Below are positions 26,837 to 37,129 of a DNA stretch of 64,000 nucleotides, in pieces. A program made the translations under genes and the position numbers. The stretch lies in assembly GCF_000002235.5 (NCBI RefSeq), contig NW_022145615.1, positions 11,288,891-11,352,890 on the forward strand, read 5' to 3'. Within the stretch, counting starts at the first letter, position 1. The number at the start of each line of letters is the position of its first letter. Source of the DNA: Strongylocentrotus purpuratus. Taxonomy: Eukaryota > Echinodermata > Echinoidea > Camarodonta > Strongylocentrotidae. Below the pieces are notes generated by a model. That model had not been told where the DNA came from and made no database searches. It saw only the letters and a list, made by a program, of their open reading frames with translations.

Positions 26837-26864
26837 AGGTGATACGTCTACGTACGTATCACCT
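26837..26864 (+). other. 3' terminal hairpin of unit C
   Basis: AGGTGATACGT and ACGTATCACCT form a perfect 11-bp stem. The next bases (TAAT, then AAAATATTC) pass straight into the minus-strand LINE reading frame. Confidence 0.7.
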
Positions 26865-26865
26865 A

Positions 26866-28232
26866 ATAAAATATTCATTAAATACAATACAAATTTTGGA
26901 GGTATCATGTAACACCTGATCATTAGATATCAAAAAATTAATACTGCACTTTTTATTTACACGACCCATTGCACAATTAACTATGTTCCAAGTCTTTTTC
27001 ATATTCCCTTTGGCTGTTGCAAAATTTTCCATGAAATAGTGTTTTTTAGCTTGTTTAATCATATTATTGACTTTATTCCGACATTTTCTGTACACTTCTT
27101 TTCGATACGGTGTTGGGTTTCTCAGATAAAGTCGATATGAACGACATTTTTTCTTTGACAACTTACGAATATCAGGATTGATCCATGGTTTATTTTTTTG
27201 GGGTGTTTTTTTCAAACATTCTAAAGGAAAACACAGATTATATACATTTAAAAACTTCTCTAAAAATTGCACATAATTTACATTTGGATTGTTATTATGG
27301 CAAGACCATTGGACCATCTGAAGGGATCTTAAAAAACAATTTATACTTTTATCATTGATTATTCTTAAAGGCTTATTCAAATTTTGCTGAGATTGAATAT
27401 CATTCCAGCTAATACAATATACAGGTAAATGATCGCTGATGTCTGTTATAAATATTCCTGATTCAACATTGTCTACATTATTAGTAATTACATTATCAAT
27501 CAAAGAAATTGTGTCGTCAGTGATTCTGGTAGGATGGTCTATCAACGGATACATATGATGCGACAATAGTAAATTGATGAAATTATCAACATGTTGCACT
27601 TTACCTACATTCAATAAATTGATATTGTAATCACCTAATAAATAAATTATTTTATTTTCCCTATTTACAACGCTAAAAACATTTGAGAATCTCTCTAAAA
27701 AATCATCAACAGACTGATCCGGAGGCCTATAAATTGACCCAACAATTATACCAGAATTCTTATTGACAATTTCCACAAATACACTTTCAATACAGCTATC
27801 GGTCTGTTCTAAGTCGGGACGTCTTATATATTGCACATTATTGTTTACAAAAATCCCAACTCCTCCACCCCTTCTTGACAAGCGGCTAACGCCTTCAAAT
27901 TCATAACCATCTATATTACACAAAGGGTGTATGGTGTGCTCCTGGAACCAGGTTTCTGTGACACATAGTACTGTAGGCTCTAGTTTCACACTGTTTAAGA
28001 ATTCAGTGATATTATCAAAACTATGAAGAAGACTTCTTGAATTACAATGGATACATGAAAGTGGATTTGCAGATTTTGCTTTGTTTGTAATGTATGTATT
28101 AAACTCATCAGGTGTAAAATATTTCTTACAAGGACAAAAATCAATATTATCAAGCGATAAAAATTCATGCAAGGTGTTTAAGTCATGGTTGCATTTACTT
28201 AGGCATTCTCTCAAATTGTTACAGGTAGACAT
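26866..28232 (-). pseudogene. LINE ORF2 fragment, apurinic-like endonuclease (CR1/L2 group)
   Basis: The frame starts MSTCNNLREC and runs about 455 codons into the boundary with unit C, where it ends NEYFIR. Residues about 55-280 are an endonuclease/exonuclease/phosphatase fold: NSRSL near the start, VTETWF, RRGGGVGIFV, GSIYRPP, LLGDYNINLL and the C-terminal SDHLPV motif. After it come the KPWINPDIRKL and basic linker typical of LINE ORF2. The reverse transcriptase that should follow is missing because the sequence switches to the satellite complex. The endonuclease nicks target DNA for target-primed reverse transcription. No stop or frameshift interrupts the surviving part, so loss of the RT looks comparatively recent. 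Confidence 0.85.
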
Positions 28233-28243
28233 TTAACAACAAC

Positions 28244-28244
<1 letters not shown>

Positions 28245-28283
<39 letters not shown>
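28245..28283 (+). repeat. Homopolymer A tract (39 bases)
   Basis: An uninterrupted run of A lies between ORF1 and ORF2 of the same LINE. It reads as poly-T in the LINE sense orientation, so it is not a poly-A tail of this element. Confidence 0.9.
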
Positions 28284-28288
<5 letters not shown>

Positions 28289-28549
28289 GTTCAAGAAAAC
28301 AAACAAACAGTACTGAACAAAGGCTAAGTCACCTTAAAAATGTACTTAAAAATGTACTTAAAAAATGTATTTAAAATCGTATATAAAAATGGACATAAAA
28401 ATGGAATATGTAAAATAAATAAAATGCCTATATAGGTATCGGAGGAATGGATTGGTATATTTTAGTAGTCTGCTTTATCAAAAAAGCTGCATGAGTTGTA
28501 GAAGTGAGACATTCCAACAAGGTGTTATACAGTACATCATGATTGTGTT

Positions 28550-29322
28550 TTAATGTTTTTTCAGATCTCCTTCACTTGCAATAAGTTTGGTGATGCTCTT
28601 ACCTCCGGTTGCGTTGATAAGAGCAATGATTCGACCGTCGGAAGACCATGCAGCTGTGACACCTGAAGTCTTACGTGTTGCAGACAGAAGTTTCTGGTTC
28701 TCAACTGTCAAGTCTTCGACAATTACTATCCCTGTTCCTTTCAATTTCTTTCTATTGTAGATGACCTCTCTCCTCTTCCTGTAGGTTGTCAACTTGACAA
28801 TTATGGGACGTGATCGGGCCTTCCTAGCTGATGAAGCATCAGTCAACGATGTACCTGGTGCTGATGGCTCACTGTTATCATGCAGCCTTCCTGTACGGTG
28901 AGTGCGATCTAGGTCTCTCACTGGATCCAAGGTTACACCAAGCTTGCGAGTGATGACGTCAGCTACAAGGGCATCTGTGTTTTCCCCTTTCTTTTCTTGC
29001 AGACCAAATATCCGGATATTTGATCGTCTAGAGTACTGTTCCATTGCATTGATGGCAGATTCCATTCGGTTGATATCATGCTGTTGATGAACAATTGTTT
29101 CTTTCAGGTGTATAACTTCTTTCTCTTTCTCCTCAAGGTTCTTCAGGACATCAAACATATCTCCCTGGATTTTCTCAATTGAAGTAAGAAATTCACCCAT
29201 TTTCTTATCAATAGCTTTACTAACAATGGCATCCAGGAGGTGAATTCATCATTCTTGACTAAGTCTCTTATTACCTGACTAGTTACAGCAGCTTGTTGTC
29301 TTGTATTAAGTGATGCAGCCAT
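28550..29322 (-). pseudogene. LINE ORF1 (coiled coil, RRM-like, C-terminal domain), frameshifted
   Basis: The start MAASLNTRQQ is at 29322. Around 29230 the homologous frame shifts by one base, and the longer part (28550-29200) begins MGEFLTSIEK. That part has a heptad-like coiled coil (about residues 1-55), an RRM-like segment with NIRIFGLQE, and a basic C-terminal region (RPIIVKLTTYRKRREVIY). This order is known for L1-type ORF1 RNA-binding proteins and appears in other LINEs. It lies upstream of the endonuclease ORF in the same orientation with about 320 bp between, as in one LINE copy. The frameshift means no full ORF1 protein would be made. Clade assignment is uncertain. Confidence 0.75.
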
Positions 29323-29550
29323 TGTGATGATAACGAAGTCCAATGTGCATTCAACTGATACAGGTGTGTAGAATGAAGAGAATTCACCTATTCCTTTGAA
29401 TAGACCATCGGAAGTTCAGTGCACATGTTTCAGTGTAGCTCTAATTCCAATGTGAACTGCACTCTCAGTTAAAAACAACCCCATAAAAACCAGCACATAA
29501 CAAGAATCAATCTTATTGGACAGAATCAAAAAGAGCTAGGTCATATACTA

Positions 29551-29832
29551 GTTATAACTGCGTAATATTTTATCAATGAAACATGCGGTCATTTCGTATC
29601 AGACAAAATATAGAAGAAAGAGATGGACGACGAAAATTTCTATCAGATAATTGATCTTTTGTGCAATATCATGAAATGTGCGTAATTGTAAATTCATTAT
29701 ATGAATAACCACAGTAACCCTAAATTTGCAAAACCTCCTGTTTTTTGTTTATGTAGAGTAAAGAAATGTATATATATAGCTGTAGGATATATCGTATTCT
29801 AAAATAGGTTGGGCCATTTTTCCATTACTGTG
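29551..29832. repeat. Intronic duplicate, copy 1 (pairs with 31031-31308)
   Basis: About 280 bp, roughly 90 percent identical by eye to 31031-31308 in the same orientation. Each copy lies just downstream, in gene direction, of an SRCR exon. This supports duplication of an exon plus its flanking intron. Between the LINE ORF1 and this repeat (29344-29550) I see nothing else. Confidence 0.8.
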
Positions 29833-29871
29833 ATAAAGGGGAGGGGCACATTAGCACACAAGACAGGCCCC

Positions 29872-29945
29872 ACGGGTTGAGTTTGAAGCCACGATCTTTG
29901 GTCATGTTGGTCCAACAGGCAGATGCTTTACCGACTATTATATAC
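29872..29945 (-). repeat. Degenerate tRNA-derived SINE fragment
   Basis: On the minus strand AGTCGGTAAAGCATCTGCC resembles a tRNA D-arm and A box, and GGCTTCAAACTC resembles a decayed B box about 45 bases on. It lies in the intron just after the donor site at 29988. It is too degenerate to call a tRNA gene. Confidence 0.4.
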
Positions 29946-29988
29946 CAACTCGCCTCCTCAATACCTGCTTTGTATTGATGCGACTTAC

Positions 29989-30321
29989 CATTATTGTCAT
30001 AGCAGTAAACTCCTGCATCTTCGCTGTGAGAACAGTCTTCAATGCCCCATCCGGCGTGACTACAGTACTCCAATCTACTTTCATATCCCGAACAGCCGAC
30101 CTCGTCAAGATATGTCGGGTCAGATCCTCGTCCATATGTACCACCACTCCTGGCTTCACCAACATCACCTGAGTATCCAAGCTGTCGACAAACTACCCTC
30201 GCGTCAGAGTCATCCCAGCTGTCATCACAGACTGTCCCCCAAAGGTAATTGTGGTAGATCTCAACCCGGCCTTGGTTTGGAGTGGACCCATCAACAATGC
30301 GGACATCCCCTTCATTGATTT
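29989..30321 (-). CDS. SRCR-domain exon of a scavenger-receptor-like gene
   Basis: This 333-base exon encodes one complete SRCR domain, an extracellular ligand- and pathogen-binding or adhesion module. It starts after an AAG acceptor (INEGDVRIV), continues with GRVEIYHNYLWGTVCDDSW, ARVVCRQLGY, DPTYLDEVGC, RLEYCSHAGWG and EDCSHSEDAGVYC, and ends at a strong donor (G|GTAAGT). There are six cysteines, the group A number. Both boundaries are phase 1, so the exon can be duplicated or skipped without shifting frame. Group A domains usually span more than one exon, so single-exon coding is mildly unusual. The next exon downstream is not recognisable in the window. The gene is partial: no start codon, signal peptide or transmembrane segment is visible. 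Confidence 0.88.
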
Positions 30322-30406
30322 CTTCAACGCAATTATAAAAGAATAAGAAATTAACGAATAGTTTTTGCAATATACATGTTTACAACTAAATTATTCACAC
30401 CCTTAC

Positions 30407-30499
30407 CGATTCTTGTAATTGTTGAAGTATGTGAACATTGATTCGCCCCGATTTTCGTTTCTTGAGGAGTTGACATATAAAGTATACATTTTCTGCTTG
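30407..30499 (-). CDS. Short linker exon between two SRCR exons
   Basis: A 93-base segment is bounded by TTACAG at its 5' side and GTAAGG at its 3' side. Read in phase 1, as the flanking SRCR exons require, it is open and encodes about 31 residues including KCILYMSTPQETKIGANQC and STITRI, with two cysteines and many Ser/Thr. An intron of only 85 bases separates it from the next SRCR exon. Short Ser/Thr-rich linkers between SRCR domains are common. The call rests on splice sites and phase, not on homology. Confidence 0.5.
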
Positions 30500-31030
30500 C
30501 TGTAACATTAAAGACCCAAAATTAACCAGCCCACCTTTTATTGGGGAGTTACAAAAAACACAAAATACATCAAATTTGCAAAGAAAAAAAATTATTCAGT
30601 TGTTAACAGTACGTTTCGACTATTATGCATTTACTGCAATCCCGATGTGAGAATATAGTTCGTGCAAGTCATCAAACCTTTTTACTAAATGTCATATCCC
30701 ATCCTTACGGCTATAAGATTAATAACAAGAATAAATCTTTAATTATTGGAAAGAATTAAAAGGAAGGAATATGCTTTTGTAAATATGTTAATTCAAATAC
30801 CCTTATTTATACACAAACCTATGAACCGGGACCTACATAATACAAGCTTTGCTTTTTAGCAGATCTCCCACTTTATTGATTGATTAATATGATCGTATTC
30901 TCTGTTATAACTATTGTTATGTACATTATGTTTTCTATATTGTATGTTTAGTTATTACCATTGTTCATTATGTTCAATTATGTTATTTTTGATAAAGTGA
31001 AATAAATAAACTTGAAACTTGAAACTTGAA

Positions 31031-31308
31031 GTTATAACTGCGTAATATTTTATCAATGAAACATGCGGTCATTTCGTATCTGACAAAATATAGAAGAAAG
31101 AGATGGACGACACAAATTTCTATCAGATAATTGATCTTTTGTGCAATATCATAACATTTGCGTAATTGTAAATTCATTATATGAATAACCACAGTAACCC
31201 TAAACTTACGAAACCTTCTGTTTTTATTTATGTAGGGAGAGTAAAGAAAGTTATCGTTGTAGGATATATTGCATTCGAAAATAGGCTGGGCCATTTTTCA
31301 TTACTGTG
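31031..31308. repeat. Intronic duplicate, copy 2
   Basis: Second copy of the 29551-29832 block, lying in the intron after the upstream SRCR exon. The rest of the intron (30500-31030) shows no other recognisable feature apart from a short CTTGAAA repeat near 31012. Confidence 0.8.
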
Positions 31309-31544
31309 CCAGTAGCCGTGCCTTCCTACGTGTGACCCTATAGCCTTGCAATTGTACGCCTATTTGGAGACAACGCTACATTTTAAACAGCTTGGTGTTT
31401 AAAATTACCTTTATAGCAATTTTAGGTCCTAGAAGAGCACTAGTAATGTCTAAAATAAGAATAAGAGCAATGAACATGCACTTTGAAGGCATTTGCGGTC
31501 CTAAACAAGAACTCAACTAATCCCTTTAAATGTTTTAAGCTTAC

Positions 31545-31856
31545 CACATTCTACAGCCGCATCCTCGCTGTGAATACAATTGTGTTGTCCCCAGGATGAA
31601 TGAGAGCAAGAATCTAGACGATATTCAGTCCCGACGCAGTAGGTCCCGTCAAGATGGATAGGACCAGACCCAGGACTGGTAGCTGTATACCCGCGAGCGT
31701 TGGTGGTTCCGATACCGAGCTGTCGACAGACAACTTGTGCATCGGAGTTGTCCCATGTGTCATCACATATAGTACCCCATTGGTTATCGTGGTAGATCTC
31801 GACCCGCCCTCGCCCATTCTGGGCGACATCGCCAAGGCGTACATCCCCCTCGAATT
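31545..31856 (-). CDS. Upstream SRCR-domain exon of the same gene
   Basis: This 312-base exon lies between a pyrimidine-rich acceptor ending ATCAG and a GTAAGC donor, phase 1 at both ends. The protein begins FEGDVRLGDV, then GRGRVEIYHDNQWGTICDD, AQVVCRQLGIG, GPIHLDGTYC, YRLDSCSHSSWG and HNCIHSEDAAVEC. It has six cysteines in the same positions as the domain at 29989-30321 and looks intact. It is joined to that exon through the linker exon at 30407-30499. Together they predict at least two tandem SRCR modules in a secreted or membrane receptor. Nothing resembling a further upstream exon is seen in 31857-32100. Confidence 0.88.
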
Positions 31857-32100
31857 CTGATCCAAAAGAAAAAAGAAATCGAACGAAAAACTATCGATAA
31901 TTACTACAAAAAACCATCAAAGACATCAAGAACATCTATATTATATAAAAACAAGAACAGAAGTAACTGAGATCAATGGTTATAGTAAGAAAGAAAACGA
32001 TTTTTTTTTCATTTCTCCGCTTTTACGATTAAAAATGCACTAAAATACTGTAATAATGTATGTGTTCAAATTATTCATTAGAAATTATCTTCTTCTCGAG

Positions 32101-34050
32101 TCACTCCGCCACAAGGTTCACTCTTAGGTGGATTGTCTCAATCCATTGTTGGATAAATTCGTCGCTGTTTTCACGAAGTGACGGTAGTGAAAACAAATTG
32201 CATTCACTTTGCGTTACGATTTTCCTCACTACCGTCACTTCGTGAAAACAAGGACGAATTGTATCGCGCAGGTGGCCTGGGGTCAATGGTTCTAGATCTT
32301 CATAGGTGCAAGGGCCTGGTAGTTGTGGGTAGGCTAAGAGATGTTGCACAGTCTGCTCCTCTTCACATAGGCAGTTGGTGTCATAGTTCTCACTATATCT
32401 CCAATTCACTAGGTTGGTTTTGCAACGACCGACAGCACCTCGTAAACGGTTGAGACATGACCATGAAGGTCATACCTCGATGGATGCAGGGGGTGGTTTT
32501 CTTAGGGCGGAAGGACACTGTTTGTTGTGCTTGGGCAAGATGGTTGGTCCACAGGGACATTCACTGGTTGTCAGGGCTCTTGTTCAGTGTCTCAACAGAA
32601 AGCAGAAAGCTGTTCCGAGATATGAGACTCTCTCTTGATTGTTGATCCTTCTTAGATGCAACAGTTCTTCGAATGTTAGAAGGTGTGATATCACTCAGCA
32701 ATCAAAGGTACTAAACCTTGAAGTTCGTGGGTTTCAGGCAACCAGTGATACCCCGTCAGGCAGCATTCAACGCACGGTCGATCTTGTTGGCAGGAACTGA
32801 ACTACTTCTGACGGTCAATTATACTCTGATGTAGAGAAACACAAAGCCAGGGCTGTAGATCGAGCGGACTGTCTTATCATCAGCACCCCACTTATGTATT
32901 GGTCAGCTTCCCGATGATACTATTCCTTGATCCTACCTTCGCCTTAGTATGGGTGATGTGTTGTTGTTGTTGTAGGTAATAGTTTAATGACGTTCATTCA
33001 TTATTGAATATATACGCCATATCTTTAATTTTATAAGAAAATCAGTTATACATAAGAAAACTGAGGATAAAGATTTGTAATGATTATTAACTAATCAGTA
33101 ACGCACTTTATTAGGAGTCTCTAGATGGTTTGCAACTTCGTGTTTCTGCTTTTTTAAAAGTTTAATCTGGTCAGCCCGGTTTCGATTGCATGGAAAACTA
33201 GCTTTGCCCAATTTGAAACAGGCTTCTCGGCTACTCGGCGTGCGTGCGCAGTGATCTTTTAATTTTGTAACGCACGGTGCCTAGACCACTCAGAAACACA
33301 GAAACACTAATTGAGACACATCGTACAGGGGCGCTCCTGAAACCGAATTTCCAATCCATTCAAGTAAATTGTTATACAAATCTTTTCACATTATCACTAT
33401 TTGTAAGCAAACATTAAAGTGGGCTTTTTGTTAGTATCAATGCATAAAATTATAACAAATTGAAAAATGAACGTCTTTCTTTAATATTATATAGGACATT
33501 ATATAGGCCTATATATTACATACATACATACATTATATTTCTTTATTTATTCCTCCTTTTATTCTCTTTAGGAGAATCTCCTAAAGAAGCGAGAGGGGAA
33601 AGAAGTACTTTTGGCCTATTTTACTTTACTTGTAGGTAAACTTATTAATGAGGTCTCTTGTTGAAGTGATACTTGTATGTGAGGGACCGGTCAAGCGTGA
33701 CCCCTGAATAGACTGGCTTGTTGGTGTTGCAATCGTTTTCCATACCACCTAATCCGTAGTTGGTGGTTAGCTTCCCCGTTCTTCAAATGACAGGCGTTTA
33801 GTCCTGGTTAGCTCTGAAATGATTGATGGCATATTAAGGGATGAGACCGACCAGGGCAGTGCTAAGGGAAACTCCTGCTTAAAATTATGCTTCTGAGAAG
33901 CAATACACGAGTCATCAGCATAGATGAAACTTCTGGTGCCTGGGTAAATGGGTTGGTCATTGGTGTAGATATTAAACAATAGAGGAGCAAGGACACTCCC
34001 TTGTGGAAGCCCATTCTTCTGAGTCCGCTATCAACCCTGTCTGCCACATA
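32101..34050 (-). pseudogene. Decayed Jockey-like LINE reverse transcriptase
   Basis: Pieces of one RT appear in order on the minus strand. They are: a frameshifted motif resembling GLPQGSVLAPLLFNIYTND (about 33930-34030), the catalytic FIYADDSC (about 33910), GVTLDRSLTYK (about 33680), QHITHTKAKVGSRNSIIGKL (about 32900-32975), ALNAA and GITGCLKPTN (about 32740-32790), then GAVGRCKTNLVNW and the zinc-knuckle-like tail CLCEEEQTVQHLLAYPQLPG (32300-32440). Frameshifts and stops are many. About 0.7 kb of unrelated sequence (roughly 32980-33670) interrupts it between TYK and QHI, and a palindromic MITE interrupts the tail. The endonuclease part is absent. Clade is tentative. Confidence 0.72.
32158..32257. 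mobile_element. Palindromic MITE of about 100 bp, copy 1
   Basis: Arms of about 30 bases (core TTTTCACGAAGTGACGGTAG) lie in inverted orientation around about 35 bases of unique sequence. A second copy lies at 56902-56999 with the same centre. This copy interrupts the C-terminal tail of the Jockey-like LINE. I could not fix a target-site duplication. Confidence 0.7.
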
Positions 34051-34429
34051 GGTCTACGAAGAATCTGCGATTCGACAAGATGTCGCAAATCAGCTGAGTT
34101 AGTCACTTAAGGTCATCTCATACAGTTTAGTCATTAGAAACTTTATAAACTAGTTTATATCATTACTGTTATTATCATTATCATTGTTGTTATAAGATTA
34201 CTTTTTTCTTCTCATTATTGTATTTATAATTCTTCAGTTATGAATCATTAATCGAATTTTCATATCGTCCTCTAAATTCATGGGTGAAATCATATCGACA
34301 TTGAGGAAATACGTCATGGGGGGGGGGGGGTAGCTAAATATTGACTTCGCTACGTTGACAATTTCAAGGAGAATAAATTGTTTGAAGGGTGCTTAACCTC
34401 TAAAAATAGAGTGCAAAATTTTGCTGTGC
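34051..34429. other. Non-coding stretch
   Basis: AT-rich sequence with a short ATTATTATC-type run near 34165 and a run of about 12 G at 34319-34330. No gene or clear repeat is seen. Confidence 0.5.
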
Positions 34430-35385
34430 AAAATCGCTGTTTAAAAAAGTTGGGTAAAGTATTACCCAACCTTGTGCCAAACACCAAGTCCCTTCGAAAT
34501 TTAATTACACTTGCCATAGTGTCATATCAAAATTCGACTGTGCGCATTTCCGGGGTAAGAAAGTAACGATGCAGATTAATATTTGAACCACGCGTTGGGT
34601 AAACTCAAGTTTTGACACCTAAACGTTGGTATTATGACACAACCGATGTTAAAAACTATGATTGAAGCGCTAGCGTGGTCGGTCGTTCCGAATGAGCTGT
34701 TCATCGAATTAATCGTGTTCAAGATCGACAGAGGATGGACGACTTTGTTCGAAATACACTACGATCACGCACTTGTATCTTTCCGCAGAATTTATTTGCA
34801 TGAATGCGTGTAAATCTTCTCAATATGGACATGAAATTCCTCATAATTCTGGACAACACATTTTTCGAATGGAGAATGTCATCCGCGATGCAGTCACCTA
34901 CTGCGAGCACGCTAAGCGAAAGACTGTCTAGCCAAGAGAGAGAGAGAGAGGTCTGCTACTTATACACTACACTACGTATAGCATGTACTTTTCCAGCCAA
35001 CTCCTCGGACAAATTCTCTTTTTTACGCAAATCTGTGTTAAAATAAAAAATCATACAATAAGGTTGGGTTAAAATTTTACACAACTTTTGGGTAAAAAAT
35101 TACACAAGAACAAAGTAAACGAGTATCCAGGATGAGTTGGGTAAAAATTACCCAATGTTGTGTCAAAAAGGGAACATGGTTGTCGTTGGATAACATTTTA
35201 CCTTTTACATTGGGTCAAATATATTGCACATCAGTTGGGTAGAACATTAAAAATTTGCTGGGTAAATTTTTACCCAACCACCCCTGGGTCAAATTTTACC
35301 CAACAAACATGCATGTTCCCTTTTTACCCTCGTAAAGTGTAAAATTTTACCCAATATTGGGTATCTTTTTTTTAGAGTGTAGTCA
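34430..35385. repeat. Region rich in TTGGGTAAA/TTTACCCAA inverted words, probable MITE
   Basis: GTTGGGTAAA and TTACCCAAC recur in both orientations near 34450, 34600, 35065-35160 and 35230-35370. The right edge, AATATTGGGTATC followed by a T run and AGAGTGTA, resembles terminal sequence of a TIR element. The open frames here resemble no family I know. Confidence 0.4.
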
Positions 35386-35641
35386 CATAGGAGCGCATAA
35401 TCTGAAAGAAAAACATATTGCCAAGAAAATAAAGTAAATATGCTTAACGAAACTGTTTCATGACCTATTTGACATATTCAAATGGCAAAGTACGTACGAA
35501 GTACGAATTGTCCCTCATCGCTCGTGCACGACCTATCCACCGTGACAACGGTGCCATGTAAACGAAGAGGGCGTGTCTCTCTATAATTTGGTTGTTGTGG
35601 CCCTTAACTTAAACGAACGGTTTGAGTTGAGTCGTGCAAGC

Positions 35642-36652
35642 GCGTAGCCAGGATTTTATTTGAGTGGGGCGGTAATGAGCACGCGAAGCGCACTCGAAGC
35701 GCCCAGCGCACTCCCTAGGGGGGTGGGTGCAGGGAGGGGGAGTTTCCCCCCTCCCTCGCGAAGCGCGGAAGCTTTGAAAGAAGACGATTCGTTGTCCCTT
35801 TCTCGACTCGCAATCCTTGTCTGAATTCAGTCCGCCCTTCCTGCGCATAACGCGAAAGCTTTGACCTATTATTAGACAAAGAAGATTAATCGTTGTACCT
35901 TTCTCGACTCTTAATCCTTTTTTTGTATTCAGTCCTCCTCCCGCGCGAAGCGCGAAAGCTTTGACGTTTTATTAATTTATTAGAGAAAGAAGACGATTCG
36001 ATGTACCGTTCTCGACTCTTAATCCTTATCTGAATTCAGTTTCTTCCCCTCTCTCTCCCGCGCAAAAGTTTGAAGTTTCATTAAATTATTAGAGAAAGAA
36101 GACGACTCAAAGTACCGTTCTCGACTTCTTAATCCTTGTCTGATTTCTGTTCCCTCCCCTCCCCCCCTCTCGCGCGAAGAATTGACGTTTCATTAAATTA
36201 TTAGAGAAATAAGACGACTCAAAGTACCGTTCTCGACTTCTTAATCCTTGTCTGATTTCTGTTCCCTCCCCCCCCCCCCCTATCGCGCGAAGCTTTGACA
36301 TTTCTTTAAATTATTAGAGAAAGAAGACGATTCGTTGTACCTTTCTCGACTCTTAATCCTTATCTGAATTCAGCCCCCCCCCCCCCCCCTCCCCCTCCCT
36401 CCTCATGCGCGAAGCACGGAAGCTTAGACGTATTATTAGACAAAGAAGACGATTATTTGTACCTTTTCCGACTCTTAATCCTTAATCTGAACTCAGTTTC
36501 CCCCTTTCCGCGCGATTCCTTTTCCCTTTTTCTACGTCATCTTACTTTTTTTCTTCTCTTTCTCTCTCTCTTTTTTTTTTGGCCGGCGTTTTTTTTTTTT
36601 TGGGGGGGGGGGCGACCGCCCCCACCGCCCCCCTCCCTGGCTACGCTCCTGG
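35642..36652. repeat. Interspersed element with GTAGCCAGG ends and an internal ~115-bp tandem repeat
   Basis: It starts CGTAGCCAGGA and ends TGGCTACGCTCCTGG, forming short inverted ends. Inside, a unit of about 90-125 bases is repeated some seven times, with words GCGAAGC, GAAGACGATTCG, TTCTCGACTCTTAATCC and CTGAATTCAG, interspersed with C tracts. No coding. The last about 300 bases recur at about 37130-37475. Confidence 0.65.
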
Positions 36653-36655
36653 AAT

Positions 36656-36960
36656 AAGATGAAGATGAAGAAGAAGAAGAAGAAGAAGAAGAAGAAGAAG
36701 AAGAAGAAGAGAAGAAGAAGGAAAGAAGAAGAAGAAGAAGAAGAAGAAGAAGAAGAAGAAGAAAAAGATGAAGATGAAGATGAAGATGAAGAAGAAGAAG
36801 AAGAAGAAGAAGAAGGGAAACAAAGAAGAAGAAGAAGAAGAAGAAGAAGAAGAAGAAGAAGAAGAAGAAGAAGAAGAAAAAGAAGAAGAAGAAGAAGAAG
36901 AAGATGAAGATGATGATGAAGAAGAAGAAGAAGAAGAAGAAGAAGAAGAAGAAGGGAAAC
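36656..36960 (+). repeat. GAA/GAT trinucleotide microsatellite, about 300 bp polypurine
   Basis: A nearly pure run of GAA with occasional GAT, AAA and GGGAAA interruptions. All long open frames here (poly-Glu, poly-Lys, poly-Ser, poly-Phe) come from the repeat. Polypurine tracts of this kind can form triplex DNA. Confidence 0.95.
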
Positions 36961-37129
36961 AAAGAAGAAAGAGAACAAGTAGAAAAGGGAGAACTATGTT
37001 CATCACGAATATAATTGTCGCCTCTTTGCTTTTTAAATCAATTTCATTCAACATTTTTATGATTTTAAGGAAAACAAAAGACCTGTCTTAGTGACAAGAA
37101 CTAAAGGACATTGACATCGTTTAGCCTCA

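Larger units (their letters stand above)
24852..26864 (+). mobile_element. Unit C: 2.0-kb element, close relative of unit A
   Basis: It has the same order of parts as unit A: CTAGACTTTAATTC start, 9-bp stem-loop (24860-24882), AGGTGATACGTA (24882-24893), duplicated internal block, tRNA-like segment, TGACGTCA sites, CpG-rich run and terminal hairpin (26837-26864). It differs from A by scattered substitutions and small indels, so A and C are separate copies of one subfamily. The right end abuts LINE sequence directly at about 26866. It has no coding capacity; the short open frames are by-products of AT-rich repeat sequence. Confidence 0.7.

Noticed and set aside
21463..26864. Confident Helitron call for units A-C
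   Set aside because: The 3' hairpin and CTAG are suggestive, but CTAG belongs better to the 5' ends of the following units, no A-T insertion signature is fixed, and no Rep/helicase is present. Kept as a hypothesis only.
29923..30318. Plus-strand frame of 131 codons opposite the SRCR exon
   Set aside because: It is the antisense shadow of a strongly supported SRCR domain.
36532..37091. Long frames coding poly-Glu, poly-Ser, poly-Phe or poly-Lys
   Set aside because: They are translations of the GAA/GAT microsatellite and adjacent homopolymers in different phases.
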